A stretch of DNA of 64,000 nucleotides from Castellaniella sp040276085 (GCF_040276085.1 NZ_JBELOK010000004.1:251639-315638); one strand, 5' to 3'; positions 26,041-35,553 are shown, numbered from the stretch's first letter. Program-made: numbers and translations. Notes: generated by a model not told the origin, from the sequence alone.

Positions 26041-28367
26041 CGCGCTGGGCGCTACGCGTTACCCTGCTGGTGGCCGCCGTTAGCGCGGTTGCACTGCTGG
26101 GCCTGTTGGTCTGGTCGACAGGCAATGCGTCACGATATGCCCAGCAATACGATGTGCTGCTGCTGCTCAATGGCGTGCTGGCGGTTGCCCTGATCTCGTG
26201 GGTGGCCATGTTGTCGGTACGCCTGATCCGCCAGGTCAGGCGCCGCCAGTTTGGCGCCCGGATGACGGCCCGGTTTACTCTGTATTTCACCCTGATCGGG
26301 ATCTTGCCCGGCCTCATCATCTACGTCCTTTCCGTGCAATTCATGTCACGATCCATTGAATCCTGGTTCAATGTCCGCGTTGACAGCGCTCTGGAAGCCG
26401 GTCTCAATCTGGGCCGGGCGGCACTGGATGCACAACTGGCTGAGCTCAGCGGCCGCGCCCACAACATGGGCACCCGGCTTGCCAATACCAGCGATCCCGA
26501 GATTGCCCTGCTGATCACCTCGCTGCGCGAATCCAACGGTATCGACGAAGCCATGGTCTTTACTGGCAACGGCCGGCTGGTAGCGTTTTCTTCCACCGCC
26601 TTTGGCCAACTGCTGCCCGATCTGCCGCCCAGCAGCGTGATGAACCAGCTGCGGGTCTCTCAAGGGTATTCGGCAGCCGAATCCGACGTCAAACCTGGCT
26701 CTGGCCCCACCAGCACAGGACTGCACCTTCGGGTAGTGATACCCCTGGGGTCCAACACGGATCGTCTGGGCACCGCCATGGGCCTGGGCAGCGACTCACG
26801 CTGGCTGCAAGTCATCCAGGCGGTGCCCGAACGCATTGCACACAACGCCAACCAGGTACAACAAGGGTTTCAGGATTATCAAGAACTTGCCCTGTCGCGC
26901 CTGGGCCTGCGCAAGCTGTATGGCATCACGCTCACGCTAGCCCTGATTCTGGCTGTTTTTGCGGCCGTGGTTGTGGCACTGGCGGTTTCGCGACGCCTGG
27001 TCAGGCCGCTGCTGACGCTGGCGTCAGGCACACAAGCCGTGGGGGTGGGCGATTACCGGCCATTGCCTGAGCCCCCGGCCCGCGATGAAGTCGGGCAACT
27101 CACCCGATCCTTCAATGCCATGACGCGCCAGCTGGACGAGGCACGGGGGATGGTCGACCGCCACCGGCGTCAACTTGAACAAAGCAATCTGTACCTTGAA
27201 TCGGTACTCAGCAATCTGTCTTCGGGCGTGCTGGTGTTTGATCACAGCTTTCGCCTGACGCTGTTTAACCAGGGGGCGCAGTCCATCCTGCATATCGATC
27301 TGCGTACCTGTCAGGGGCGTCCGCTGGAAACCGTGGACGGTGCGCTGGCGCTTGCGCAGCTTATCCGGCAGGCGTTTGCGGCCCACGAAGCGGTTGAATC
27401 CACACGTCCCTACTGGCAGCAGCAATTCGAAATCGAGCTTCAGGAAGCGCCGGACAACGAACGCAAGAAACACATCATCGCCTTGCTGGCACGCGGCACA
27501 CGGCTGGTGATGGACGGACACGAAGATGGTTATCTGGTGGTGTTTGACGACATCAGCGAGGTAATCTCGGCCAGCCGCACGGTGGCGTGGGGCGAGGTTG
27601 CACGGCGCCTGGCCCACGAAATCAAAAACCCGCTCACCCCGATTCAGTTGTCGGCCGAACGCCTGGCCATGAAACTGAGCGACCGCCTGAACCCCGAGGA
27701 CGCGGCGATGCTGCAGCGATCCACCCAGACAATCGTCAATCAGGTAGCCTCCCTCAAACGCATGGTGGATGATTTCCGCGAATACGCCCGCACCCCACCA
27801 GCCCAGATGCAGGACATCGACCTCAATGCATTACTGATCGACGTGCTCACGCTGTACGGCTGGGATCCCGATCATCCCGACCGCACTCGCTCAGGCCTGC
27901 ACATCGACGCGCACCTGGCAGAGACCCTCCCGGTGATCATGGGTGATCCGGCCCAACTGCGGCAAGTGATCCACAACCTGCTGGCCAATGCCCGGGATGC
28001 CGCCCAAAGCCACGTGGGCAAAGAGCAAGCAGAATTGCGCGTACAAACGCGTGCCATCCACCCGGAAGACACCAGTCGCCCGCCACAGGTGCGCCTCACA
28101 GTGTCTGATAACGGCCCTGGATTCGCCCCCGAAGTGCTGCACCGGGTGTTCGAGCCCTATGTCACCACCAAGGCAACCGGCACGGGCCTGGGGCTGGCGA
28201 TCGTCAAGAAAATTGTCGAAGAACATGGCGCCCAGGTGGATATTTCCAACCGCACCGAAGGCGGCGCCCGCATCTCGATCCTGTTCTCGCGGCTGGCCGC
28301 CGGCACAGCACGGCTGGACGTCAGGGATCAGGCACAGGATAATAGTCACAATACACAGGCGAGGTAA
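25992..28367 (+). CDS. ntrY: NtrY-like sensor histidine kinase
   Basis: The 791-aa membrane kinase has several N-terminal transmembrane segments (about 20-42, 52-72, 95-116), an extracytoplasmic sensor region to about 305, a further transmembrane helix (about 310-335), HAMP, PAS, and a kinase core. The phospho-acceptor is His542 in RRLAHEIKNPLTPIQLSAERL; the ATPase has SDNGPGFAPEV and GTGLGLAIVKKIVEEHG. NtrY family members respond to nitrogen or redox state. It overlaps DUF4390 and precedes the regulator gene by 1 nt. Confidence 0.9.
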   Translation: MEKLRIFSYRRYAPRLTRWALRVTLLVAAVSAVALLGLLVWSTGNASRYAQQYDVLLLLNGVLAVALISWVAMLSVRLIRQVRRRQFGARMTARFTLYFTLIGILPGLIIYVLSVQFMSRSIESWFNVRVDSALEAGLNLGRAALDAQLAELSGRAHNMGTRLANTSDPEIALLITSLRESNGIDEAMVFTGNGRLVAFSSTAFGQLLPDLPPSSVMNQLRVSQGYSAAESDVKPGSGPTSTGLHLRVVIPLGSNTDRLGTAMGLGSDSRWLQVIQAVPERIAHNANQVQQGFQDYQELALSRLGLRKLYGITLTLALILAVFAAVVVALAVSRRLVRPLLTLASGTQAVGVGDYRPLPEPPARDEVGQLTRSFNAMTRQLDEARGMVDRHRRQLEQSNLYLESVLSNLSSGVLVFDHSFRLTLFNQGAQSILHIDLRTCQGRPLETVDGALALAQLIRQAFAAHEAVESTRPYWQQQFEIELQEAPDNERKKHIIALLARGTRLVMDGHEDGYLVVFDDISEVISASRTVAWGEVARRLAHEIKNPLTPIQLSAERLAMKLSDRLNPEDAAMLQRSTQTIVNQVASLKRMVDDFREYARTPPAQMQDIDLNALLIDVLTLYGWDPDHPDRTRSGLHIDAHLAETLPVIMGDPAQLRQVIHNLLANARDAAQSHVGKEQAELRVQTRAIHPEDTSRPPQVRLTVSDNGPGFAPEVLHRVFEPYVTTKATGTGLGLAIVKKIVEEHGAQVDISNRTEGGARISILFSRLAAGTARLDVRDQAQDNSHNTQAR

Positions 28368-28368
28368 T

Positions 28369-29079
28369 ATGGCCAGAATTCTGGTGGTCGACGACGAAAT
28401 TGGTATCCGCGAGCTGCTGTCCGAAATCCTCTACGACGAAGGACACACAGTCGAGCTCGCCGAAAACGCCGCCCAAGCGCGTGATTTCCGCCTGCGTCAG
28501 CGTCCTGATCTGGTTCTACTGGATATCTGGATGCCGGACATCGATGGCGTCAGCCTGCTTAAAGAGTGGTCCAGCCAAGGTCTGCTCAATATGCCGGTCA
28601 TCATGATGAGCGGCCATGCCACTGTCGATACCGCAGTCGAAGCCACGCGCATCGGGGCTGTCGATTTTCTCGAAAAGCCCATCACCCTGCAAAAGCTGCT
28701 TAAAACCGTGGCGGCAGGCCTGGCGCGGCCAGTCATCCCCGAATCCATGCGCACCCGCACCGAGCGCCCGGTGATTCCGGATCCGGTGTTTACACAAACA
28801 CCGGCGATCAATGGCGGTGCGGCCACTACTGCGGCGGCTCAGGCAGCCCCCGTGATGGCAGCGGCCCCCGACGACTCACACGTGGGCCCCATCACCCTCG
28901 ACCAACCCCTGCGTGAAGCCCGCGACGAGTTTGAGCGCATTTATTTCGAATATCACCTGCTGCACGAAAATCACAGCATGACACGTGTCTCCGAGCGCAC
29001 CGGCCTCGAGCGCACTCACCTGTACCGCAAGTTGAAGCAGCTGGGGATCGACACGTCCCGAAAAAAATCCGGCAGTTAA
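28369..29079 (+). CDS. ntrX: NtrX-like response regulator without the AAA+ domain
   Basis: The 236-aa protein has an N-terminal receiver domain (about 1-122) with Asp8/Asp9, phospho-acceptor Asp52 in LLDIWMPD and Lys in FLEKPITLQKLL. A Pro/Ala/Thr-rich linker (about 123-175) follows, then a C-terminal Fis-type helix-turn-helix (SMTRVSERTGLERTHLYRKL). Classical NtrX has a roughly 230-residue sigma-54-interacting AAA+ domain between these; it is wholly absent here. It presumably regulates sigma-70 promoters directly. A GAGG site precedes ATG 28369. Confidence 0.88.
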   Translation: MARILVVDDEIGIRELLSEILYDEGHTVELAENAAQARDFRLRQRPDLVLLDIWMPDIDGVSLLKEWSSQGLLNMPVIMMSGHATVDTAVEATRIGAVDFLEKPITLQKLLKTVAAGLARPVIPESMRTRTERPVIPDPVFTQTPAINGGAATTAAAQAAPVMAAAPDDSHVGPITLDQPLREARDEFERIYFEYHLLHENHSMTRVSERTGLERTHLYRKLKQLGIDTSRKKSGS

Positions 29080-29094
29080 GGCTTTGTTTGGCCT

Positions 29095-30039
29095 TTAATC
29101 GGGCCGATACGACTGCACAAACACACTCACAGGCTGTCGCCGCCCACCGGGCTTTTGCAACTCGGTAATGCGCAAAACGCCGTCGCCAGTGGCCATATCG
29201 ATGCCCTCGGGGGCCACCGACAACAAAGTGCCGGGTGCCTCGTTTTGGGCAAGCGTCACGGCATGTGCCGCCCATACCTTGACAGGCTGATCAATCCCCG
29301 GCAAAGCCAGTGTGGTGCCCGGAAAAGGATCGAAGGCCCGGATACGCTGCGCCAGCATGTGGGCCGGCAAAGAAAAATCCAGCACAGACTCTGATTTTTG
29401 CAGTTTCCCGGCATACGTAATGCCATCTGCCGGTTGTGGCACCGGGGCAGGCGCACGCCCCGCGGCCACCTGATCAAGCACCTGCAGGATTGCCTGGGCA
29501 CCCATGTGCGCCAGGGCATCATGCAAGCTGGCGCCGGTATCATCCGGCCCGATAGGGCGGGAGGTCTGCAACAGCATCGCCCCGGTATCCAGGCCCGCAT
29601 CCATCTGCATGATCGTGATGCCGGTGGCAGCATCACCGGATTCTATTGCCCGCTGAATCGGCGCCGCGCCGCGCCACCGGGGCAGCAGGCTGGCATGAAT
29701 ATTGAGGCAACCATAGCGAGGAAGATCCAGCACCCACTGAGGCAGGATCAAGCCATACGCAGCCACCACCATCACATCGGGCGCCCACCCGGCCAGTGTC
29801 GCCTGAGCCTCGCCGGCCTCGTCCGGATACTTGCCATCCAGACGCAAGCTGCGGGGCTGCAGCACTGGAATACCGGCCTCTTGGGCGGCCAGCTTGACGG
29901 GACTGGCCTGAAGCTTCATCCCCCGGCCAGAGGGACGATCGGGTTGGGTAAGCACCCCCACCACAGAATGCCCGGCCCGGATAATGGCCAAAAGTGCCTG
30001 TTGCGCGAAATGCGGGGTACCTGCAAACACCAACCGCAT
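29095..30039 (-). CDS. fmt: Methionyl-tRNA formyltransferase
   Basis: Fmt formylates initiator Met-tRNA. The 314-aa protein has the N-terminal hydrolase-fold domain with MRLVFAGTPHFA, HASLLPRWRGAAPIQRAIESGD (catalytic Asn/His/Asp region) and MDAGLDTGAM, and a C-terminal OB-like domain. It lies 5 bp downstream of def on the minus strand, the usual def-fmt pair. It converges on the ntrX-like gene 15 bp away. Confidence 0.95.
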   Translation of the reverse strand: MRLVFAGTPHFAQQALLAIIRAGHSVVGVLTQPDRPSGRGMKLQASPVKLAAQEAGIPVLQPRSLRLDGKYPDEAGEAQATLAGWAPDVMVVAAYGLILPQWVLDLPRYGCLNIHASLLPRWRGAAPIQRAIESGDAATGITIMQMDAGLDTGAMLLQTSRPIGPDDTGASLHDALAHMGAQAILQVLDQVAAGRAPAPVPQPADGITYAGKLQKSESVLDFSLPAHMLAQRIRAFDPFPGTTLALPGIDQPVKVWAAHAVTLAQNEAPGTLLSVAPEGIDMATGDGVLRITELQKPGGRRQPVSVFVQSYRPD

Positions 30040-30044
30040 GGGTT

Positions 30045-30569
30045 TTATACTCCTGCCGCTTCGCGCTGCGCCTCGCGCTGCTGCTTGCGCAGACGCGTAC
30101 GGATGCGGTTTTGCTTCAGCACAGACAGGTACTCGACAAACACCTTGCCCAAGAGGTGATCAAGCTCGTGCTGGACACACACGGCCAACAGGCCATCTGC
30201 GTCGAACTCGTAGGGTTCGCCCTGGGTATTGAGGGCACGCACGTGGATCCGGGCGGCGCGCTGGACTTCGTCGTAAACCCCCGGCACCGACAGGCAGCCT
30301 TCTTCGTAGGTTTGAAGTTCATCGCTTTTCCAGGTGATTTCCGGGTTGATCAGCACATGGAGATCGTTGCCTTCTTCGGAGATATCGATAACAACGACAC
30401 GCTCATGGACATCCACCTGAGTGGCAGCCAAGCCCACGCCGGGCGCTGCGTACATGGTTTCTGCCATGTCATTGACCAGTTGGCGGATGCGATCGTCGAC
30501 CTGCCCGACCGGCGCCGCCACAGTGTGCAGCCGGGGATCGGGATATTTGAGAATAGGAAGCAAAGCCAT
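30045..30569 (-). CDS. def: Peptide deformylase
   Basis: Def removes the N-formyl group from nascent proteins. The 174-aa metalloenzyme has the three motifs GVGLAATQV, EEGCLSVPG and QHELDHLLGKVF, giving the Cys and two His metal ligands and the catalytic Glu. Length is typical. It begins the def-fmt unit and diverges from dprA; the 120-bp gap contains a perfect AAAACATGTTTT palindrome at 30609-30620. Confidence 0.96.
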   Translation of the reverse strand: MALLPILKYPDPRLHTVAAPVGQVDDRIRQLVNDMAETMYAAPGVGLAATQVDVHERVVVIDISEEGNDLHVLINPEITWKSDELQTYEEGCLSVPGVYDEVQRAARIHVRALNTQGEPYEFDADGLLAVCVQHELDHLLGKVFVEYLSVLKQNRIRTRLRKQQREAQREAAGV

Positions 30570-30689
30570 ATCGATTGCCTGATTCTGTAATGCCTAAAGC
30601 TCTATCATAAAACATGTTTTCCGCTCTCACTGCCGTGTGAATGTCCCACAGGCACTGATGGGGTATCAAAATCATGGCACACTGCCAGC

Positions 30690-31895
30690 ATGCCCATCCT
30701 CCTGGAAGACACCGAACTGCGGGCCTGGATCCGCCTGACACTAGAACCCGATCTGGGGGCCGGACGCATCCATCGGCTTTTATCGGTGTTCAGCCTGCCA
30801 CATAACATCTACACGGCCTCCACCAGCAACCTGGCCAGATACCTCGACCCAGGGCTGGCGGCGCGGCTGCGCCAGGCGCCCGCGGCCAATTTGCAGCAAA
30901 CCATCGACGACACCGTCCGTTGGCTGGATCACCCGCAACACCACCTACTGACGCTGGCCGACCCACTCTACCCGGCCACACTGCTGCAACTGGAGGATTC
31001 GCCACCTGTGCTCTATGCCCATGGCCAGCTCTCAGTGCTGGCCCGACCCATGCTGGCCATTGTGGGCGCACGCAGTGCCACCCCCGAGGGCGAACGCAAT
31101 GCTCACGATTTTGCCGAGTATCTGGCCCGACATGGCTGGTGCGTGGTCAGCGGGCTGGCAGCTGGCATCGACGGCGCCGCACATCGGGGGGCACTGGCTG
31201 CGGGGCCAGGCAAGGGCAGCACGCTGGCCATCTTGGGCACGGGGATAGACCGCGTGTATCCTGCCAGCCATCGCGCACTGGCGCACGAAATTACCGGGCA
31301 AGGCCTGATGCTGTCGGAGTTTCCGTTAGGCACCCAGGGGCTGAAATATCATTTTCCCCGGCGCAATCGTCTAGTGGCTGCGTTGGGCCAGGGGGTACTG
31401 GTGGTCGAGGCGGCCACACACAGCGGCTCGCTGATCACGGCACGGCTGGCGGGCGAACTCGGACGCGAGGTTTTTGCAATTCCCGGCTCCATTCACTCTC
31501 CCTTGTCCAAGGGCTGCCACGCACTGATCCGCCAGGGCGCCAAGCTGGTGGAATCCGGCCAGGACATTCTCGAAGAACTCTCCCAGACATCCTTGTCCGG
31601 CATACCGGCGGCCAGTTCTTCAAGGGCAGATACGCCAGCTTCAATCAGCCAGACACTCACACAAACCGGCGCATCGGGCTCTTCGACAAATACTCCTTCG
31701 CCGCCGGCTACCGACACCGCGCCCGATCCAGACACCGAAGTTCTGCTGCGTGCCCTGGGCTACGAGCCCAAAAACATCGACGCGCTGCAAGCCCACACCC
31801 AATGGCCACTCGACCACCTCACGGGCCAGCTCACCTTGCTGGAAATGCGAGGCCTGCTGTCACGCCTGCCTGACGGGCGTTATCAGCGGCGCTGA
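30690..31895 (+). CDS. dprA: DNA-processing protein DprA
   Basis: DprA loads RecA on incoming single-stranded DNA during natural transformation. The 401-aa protein has an N-terminal SAM-like region, a Rossmann core (IVGARSATPEGE, VSGLAAGIDGAAHRGAL, IDRVYPASHRAL, SEFPLGTQGLKYHFPRRNR), a Ser/Thr/Pro-rich linker around 295-345, and a C-terminal winged-helix DML1-like domain. Many bacteria not known to be competent also keep it. It diverges from def. Confidence 0.94.
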   Translation: MPILLEDTELRAWIRLTLEPDLGAGRIHRLLSVFSLPHNIYTASTSNLARYLDPGLAARLRQAPAANLQQTIDDTVRWLDHPQHHLLTLADPLYPATLLQLEDSPPVLYAHGQLSVLARPMLAIVGARSATPEGERNAHDFAEYLARHGWCVVSGLAAGIDGAAHRGALAAGPGKGSTLAILGTGIDRVYPASHRALAHEITGQGLMLSEFPLGTQGLKYHFPRRNRLVAALGQGVLVVEAATHSGSLITARLAGELGREVFAIPGSIHSPLSKGCHALIRQGAKLVESGQDILEELSQTSLSGIPAASSSRADTPASISQTLTQTGASGSSTNTPSPPATDTAPDPDTEVLLRALGYEPKNIDALQAHTQWPLDHLTGQLTLLEMRGLLSRLPDGRYQRR

Positions 31896-32031
31896 TGACA
31901 CTCCGGTTGCCACTGCCCACTGGCTTCCAGGCCAGGGCCCCTGCCTCCCCTTATTTGTCTCCCCAGCCAAACCCACGCCGCGCTATGATGGAGGGTTCAA
32001 TCCTCCACCGACACAGGTACCCCCGCCTACC

Positions 32032-32934
32032 ATGACCGAACACATCAAAATCGTCGAAGTCGGGCCACGCGACGGCCTGCAAAACGAAAAGCAGTTTGTC
32101 GACACAGCCATCAAGGCCGAGCTCATCAATCGCCTGGCGGCTGCTGGCTTTGCCAACATCGAAGCAGTTTCATTTGTTTCGCCCAAATGGGTGCCGCAGA
32201 TGGCTGATGGTGCGGACGTGATGGCTGCGGTGCAACGCAAGCCCGGTACGCTGTATTCGGCCCTGGTGCCCAATATGCGCGGGCTCGAGGGTGCGCTGGC
32301 CGCACACATGGATGAAGTCGTCATCTTCGGCGCCGCCAGCGAGGCCTTTTCACAGCGCAACATCAATTGCTCGATCGCCGAATCCATCGCCCGCTTCGAG
32401 CCTGTGGCACAAGAAGCCAAACGGGCGGGTTTGCGTTTGCGCGGCAGCATCAGCTGTGCGCTCGGGTGCCCCTATCAAGGCGAAACCCCCATCTCTGCCG
32501 TTGTAGATGTTGCCCAGCGTTTTCTGGCCTTGGGTTGCGACGAAATCGACGTCGCGGACACCATCGGCGTGGGCACCGCCGCCCAGGTTAAGCGCGTCAT
32601 GCAAGCAGTTGGCCAGGTTGCCGATCTGGGTACACAGGTATCCGGGCATTTTCACGACACCTACGGCCAGGCGCTGGCCAACATTTTGGCTGCTCTCGAA
32701 TGTGGCGTGCGCATTTTCCATAGCTCAGTGGCCGGGCTGGGCGGTTGTCCCTATGCCAAAGGCGCCACCGGCAATGTGGCCTCCGAAGATGTCCTGTACC
32801 TGTTAAACGGCCAGGGCCTGCATACAGGCGTCGATCTCGATGCCGTGGTTGATATCGGCAGCTGGATCTCCGAAAAAATTGGCCGCACCACCGCCAGCCG
32901 GGCCGGCCGCGCCCTGGCACTCAAAAAATCCTGA
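32032..32934 (+). CDS. Hydroxymethylglutaryl-CoA lyase
   Basis: The enzyme splits HMG-CoA to acetyl-CoA and acetoacetate at the end of leucine degradation. The 300-aa TIM-barrel protein has VEVGPRDGLQNEKQ at the N-terminus, EAVSFVSPKWVPQMADG, the metal-binding HFHDTYGQALANI and the catalytic-Cys loop GLGGCPYAKGATGN. The frame is open upstream; ATG 32032 gives family length. It stands alone, without the other leucine-degradation genes. A 6-bp stem-loop (31989-32007) lies in its upstream region. Confidence 0.93.
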   Translation: MTEHIKIVEVGPRDGLQNEKQFVDTAIKAELINRLAAAGFANIEAVSFVSPKWVPQMADGADVMAAVQRKPGTLYSALVPNMRGLEGALAAHMDEVVIFGAASEAFSQRNINCSIAESIARFEPVAQEAKRAGLRLRGSISCALGCPYQGETPISAVVDVAQRFLALGCDEIDVADTIGVGTAAQVKRVMQAVGQVADLGTQVSGHFHDTYGQALANILAALECGVRIFHSSVAGLGGCPYAKGATGNVASEDVLYLLNGQGLHTGVDLDAVVDIGSWISEKIGRTTASRAGRALALKKS

Positions 32935-32943
32935 TTCCTGTTT

Positions 32944-33417
32944 ATGTCACCCTTTGACCGTCCGACCCCTGAAGAACACGCCGAACTCCTCTCGCAGATC
33001 GGCCCCCTGCCCTTGCGCGGCCGTGCCTGGCCGCGATGGATCGCCGGTGTTGCATGGCTGATCATGGCCGTGATTGCGTTTCGTTTATTTGTGGTGCTCG
33101 GGCAAGCGGCCGAGCTCAACCTTCCCTGGACGGTCTGGCTAAGCCTGCTGGTGTGCTTTGCCGCGCTGCTATGGATGAGCTGGCACATGTGGACATCCGA
33201 AACCGAGATCTCCGACTGGGGCATCCGCCAAACCTGGATTTCGCGGCGTGAAGTTCCTTGGTCGGAGATCCAGTCTACAAAGTTCATCCCCTTGTTTGCA
33301 TCCAAAAAGCTGGTGTGCTTTGTGCAAAAAGGCCGGCCGATGGTGTTTCAGGCCGGCAATCCGCAGTTGCAGTCGGCATTTGCACGCATCAGCCTGGTGT
33401 ATCGCAAGAAAATATAG
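32944..33417 (+). CDS. Small membrane protein with PH-like domain, function unknown
   Basis: The 157-aa protein has two transmembrane helices (about 35-54 and 62-82) followed by a soluble C-terminal domain (ETEISDWGIRQTWISRREVPWSEIQSTKF) resembling bacterial PH-like folds. No catalytic motif is visible. It starts 9 nt after the HMG-CoA lyase stop without a clear ribosome binding site, so expression may depend on coupling. It converges on the CoA-ligase gene with 6 bp between stops. I do not assign a function. Confidence 0.65.
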   Translation: MSPFDRPTPEEHAELLSQIGPLPLRGRAWPRWIAGVAWLIMAVIAFRLFVVLGQAAELNLPWTVWLSLLVCFAALLWMSWHMWTSETEISDWGIRQTWISRREVPWSEIQSTKFIPLFASKKLVCFVQKGRPMVFQAGNPQLQSAFARISLVYRKKI

Positions 33418-33423
33418 CGCGGC

Positions 33424-34695
33424 TTAATCGTAGCTGCGGACGTCTTCGATCACTTTGCCATCATTGGCCAGGCTGCCCGCCGGGACAACATCCACTACGG
33501 CGCGCAGCTTGGTTTGGTCGCGGACGGTTTCAGCAACCTGTTCAAGATCCAGACCTTCGCCCGACTCGACCTTCAGCGTCATGATGTCGTGCCCCATCTC
33601 GCCCGAAACCACCAGCCGGGCCCGATGAATGACCGGATGGCGCTCGAGTACCCGGGCGATTTGCTCGGGGTGGACAAACATCCCGCGCACCTTGGTGGTT
33701 TGATCCGCCCGCCCCATCCAGCCCTTGATCCGGACATTGGTGCGCCCGCATGCCGACACGCCCGGCATGATCGCGGAGAGGTCTCCGGTGCCAAATCGCA
33801 CCAGTGGGTAATCCGGGTTGAAGGTAGTCACCACGACTTCGCCCACCTCGCCGGCTGCGACAGGCTGGCTGGTGCCGGGGCGGACAATTTCAAGAATGAT
33901 GTCTTCGTTGAGGATCAAGCCGTCCCGGGCATCGGACTCGAAGGCCACCATGCCGAGATCTGCGCTGCCATAGGCCTGAAAACCCTGTATGCCGCGGTCG
34001 TGAAACCAGGCCTGCAACGAGGGCGGATAGGCTTCACCCGAAAACAGGGCCCGGCGCAAGGTTGGCAAGCCCACCCCCATTTCGTCGGCTTTCTCAAGGA
34101 TGATGCGCAAGAAACTAGGTGTGCCGGTGTAAGCCTGTGGAGCCAGATCGGCCATCACACGCACCTGCTGCTCGGTCTGGCCCACTCCGCCGGGAAATAC
34201 GGTGCAGCCCAGCGCATGCGCGGCCGTTTCCATCATCGAGCCTGCAGGAGTGAAATGATAAGAAAAGCAGTTATGCACGAGATCGCCCGCACGCACACCC
34301 GCTGCATGCAAGGCACGCGCAAAGCCCCAATAATCGGGCCTGGCGGACTCGGGCTCGTAGATGGGGCCGGGCGAGGCAAATACGCGCCGGGCAACCCCCC
34401 AGCCAATGGTGGATACACCACCAAATACGCGGATGCGTTCGGCATCCGCAGACTGCGTATGCCGTGCCATACGCGCGGCATGCTGAATCTGCAAAAGCTC
34501 GGACTTGCGCAAAACAGGCACGCCAGCCAACGCTTCGCGTGTAGTCAGCCCGGAGAGATCATGCCCCTGCAGCTGCTTTGCAATGGCAGGCGCCCTGGCC
34601 TGAGCTGCAACCAGTACATCAGGTAGCCGCTGAAAGAGGCTGCGCTCGCGGTCTTCAGCGGACTGCGTCTCGCGCGCATCAAAGTAAGCCTGCAT
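33424..34695 (-). CDS. Phenylacetate-CoA ligase (PaaK)-family adenylate-forming protein
   Basis: The 423-aa protein resembles PaaK-type CoA ligases, which activate aromatic acids with ATP. Visible motifs are FQAYGSADLGMVAFES, a YPLVRFGTGDLSAI segment, the MGRADQTTKVRGMFVHP hinge and a C-terminal NDGKVIEDVR with the expected Lys. The usual P-loop (SSGTTGxPT) is replaced by VFASPGPIYEPE, so ATP binding may differ. It is the last gene of the operon, after livF. An AAGG site precedes ATG 34695. The substrate is not known. Confidence 0.8.
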   Translation of the reverse strand: MQAYFDARETQSAEDRERSLFQRLPDVLVAAQARAPAIAKQLQGHDLSGLTTREALAGVPVLRKSELLQIQHAARMARHTQSADAERIRVFGGVSTIGWGVARRVFASPGPIYEPESARPDYWGFARALHAAGVRAGDLVHNCFSYHFTPAGSMMETAAHALGCTVFPGGVGQTEQQVRVMADLAPQAYTGTPSFLRIILEKADEMGVGLPTLRRALFSGEAYPPSLQAWFHDRGIQGFQAYGSADLGMVAFESDARDGLILNEDIILEIVRPGTSQPVAAGEVGEVVVTTFNPDYPLVRFGTGDLSAIMPGVSACGRTNVRIKGWMGRADQTTKVRGMFVHPEQIARVLERHPVIHRARLVVSGEMGHDIMTLKVESGEGLDLEQVAETVRDQTKLRAVVDVVPAGSLANDGKVIEDVRSYD

Positions 34696-34711
34696 GCCTT
34701 CCCCCTGTGTG

Positions 34712-35539
34712 TCAGGCCAGCCAGCGCTTGCGCCGGCGATAAAATTTGGTTTCGCGGAAACTGGTGCGGCCAGATCCCGACACGCCCAGATAAAACTCTT
34801 TGACGTCTTCGTTTTCGGCAAGTGCACGGGCAGCACCATCCATCATGACGCGGCCGTTCTCGAGGATGTAGCCGTAATCGGCATACCGCAGGGCCACGTT
34901 GGTGTTTTGTTCGGCCAGCAAAAAGCTCACACCCTCGCGCTGGTTGAGATCTCGTACGATCTCGAAGATTTCTTCGACAATTTGCGGCGCCAACCCCATC
35001 GAGGGCTCATCCAGCAAAATCAGGCGCGGATCCGCCATCAGTGCCCGACCAACGGCCGCCATCTGCTGCTCGCCGCCGGAGGTATACCCTGCCTGGCTTT
35101 TACGGCGCTGCTTCAGGCGCGGAAAATACTGATATACGCGCTCGAGTGCCACATTAAGATCGGCGCGCCCCAGCTGGCGGGTATAGGCGCCGGTCAGCAG
35201 GTTTTCTTCGATGCTCAGGTGCGCAAAGCAATGCCGGCCTTCCATTACCTGCACCACTCCGCGCTGGACGAGATCGGCAGGAGACAAAGACTCGATACGC
35301 TCGCCACGATAAACGATGCTGCCTTTGGTGACTTCACCGCGCTCGCCACGCAGCAGATTGGAGATTGCCCGCAATGTGGTGGTCTTGCCTGCGCCGTTGG
35401 CACCCAGCAGTGCCACAATCCGACCCTCGGGCACGCTGAGCGACACGCCTTTTAGCACCAGAATGACATGGTTATAGATGACTTCTATACCATTGACATC
35501 CAGCAACAGTGCGGGCTCTGGGGCCTGTACGCTTTCCAT
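34712..35539 (-). CDS. livF: Branched-chain-type ABC transporter ATP-binding protein LivF
   Basis: LivF is one of two ATPases of a hydrophobic amino-acid-type importer. The 275-aa protein has Walker A GANGAGKTTT, signature TSGGEQQMAAVGRALM and Walker B LILLDEPSMGLAP. Compared with LivF homologues it has a C-terminal extension of about 30 residues ending in a basic stretch (RETKFYRRRKRWLA). It follows livK, separated by a strong hairpin, and precedes the PaaK-like gene. Confidence 0.9.
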   Translation of the reverse strand: MESVQAPEPALLLDVNGIEVIYNHVILVLKGVSLSVPEGRIVALLGANGAGKTTTLRAISNLLRGERGEVTKGSIVYRGERIESLSPADLVQRGVVQVMEGRHCFAHLSIEENLLTGAYTRQLGRADLNVALERVYQYFPRLKQRRKSQAGYTSGGEQQMAAVGRALMADPRLILLDEPSMGLAPQIVEEIFEIVRDLNQREGVSFLLAEQNTNVALRYADYGYILENGRVMMDGAARALAENEDVKEFYLGVSGSGRTSFRETKFYRRRKRWLA

Positions 35540-35553
35540 AATCCTGTCTCCAG

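Noticed and set aside
29080..29094. Short AAGGC...GCCTT repeat between the ntrX-like gene and fmt as a bidirectional terminator
   Set aside because: The stem is only about 5 bp and partly inside coding sequence; too weak to call.
31989..32007. TGGAGG/CCTCCA stem-loop upstream of the HMG-CoA lyase as a riboswitch or attenuator
   Set aside because: It is a single 6-bp stem without conserved riboswitch elements or a following U run.
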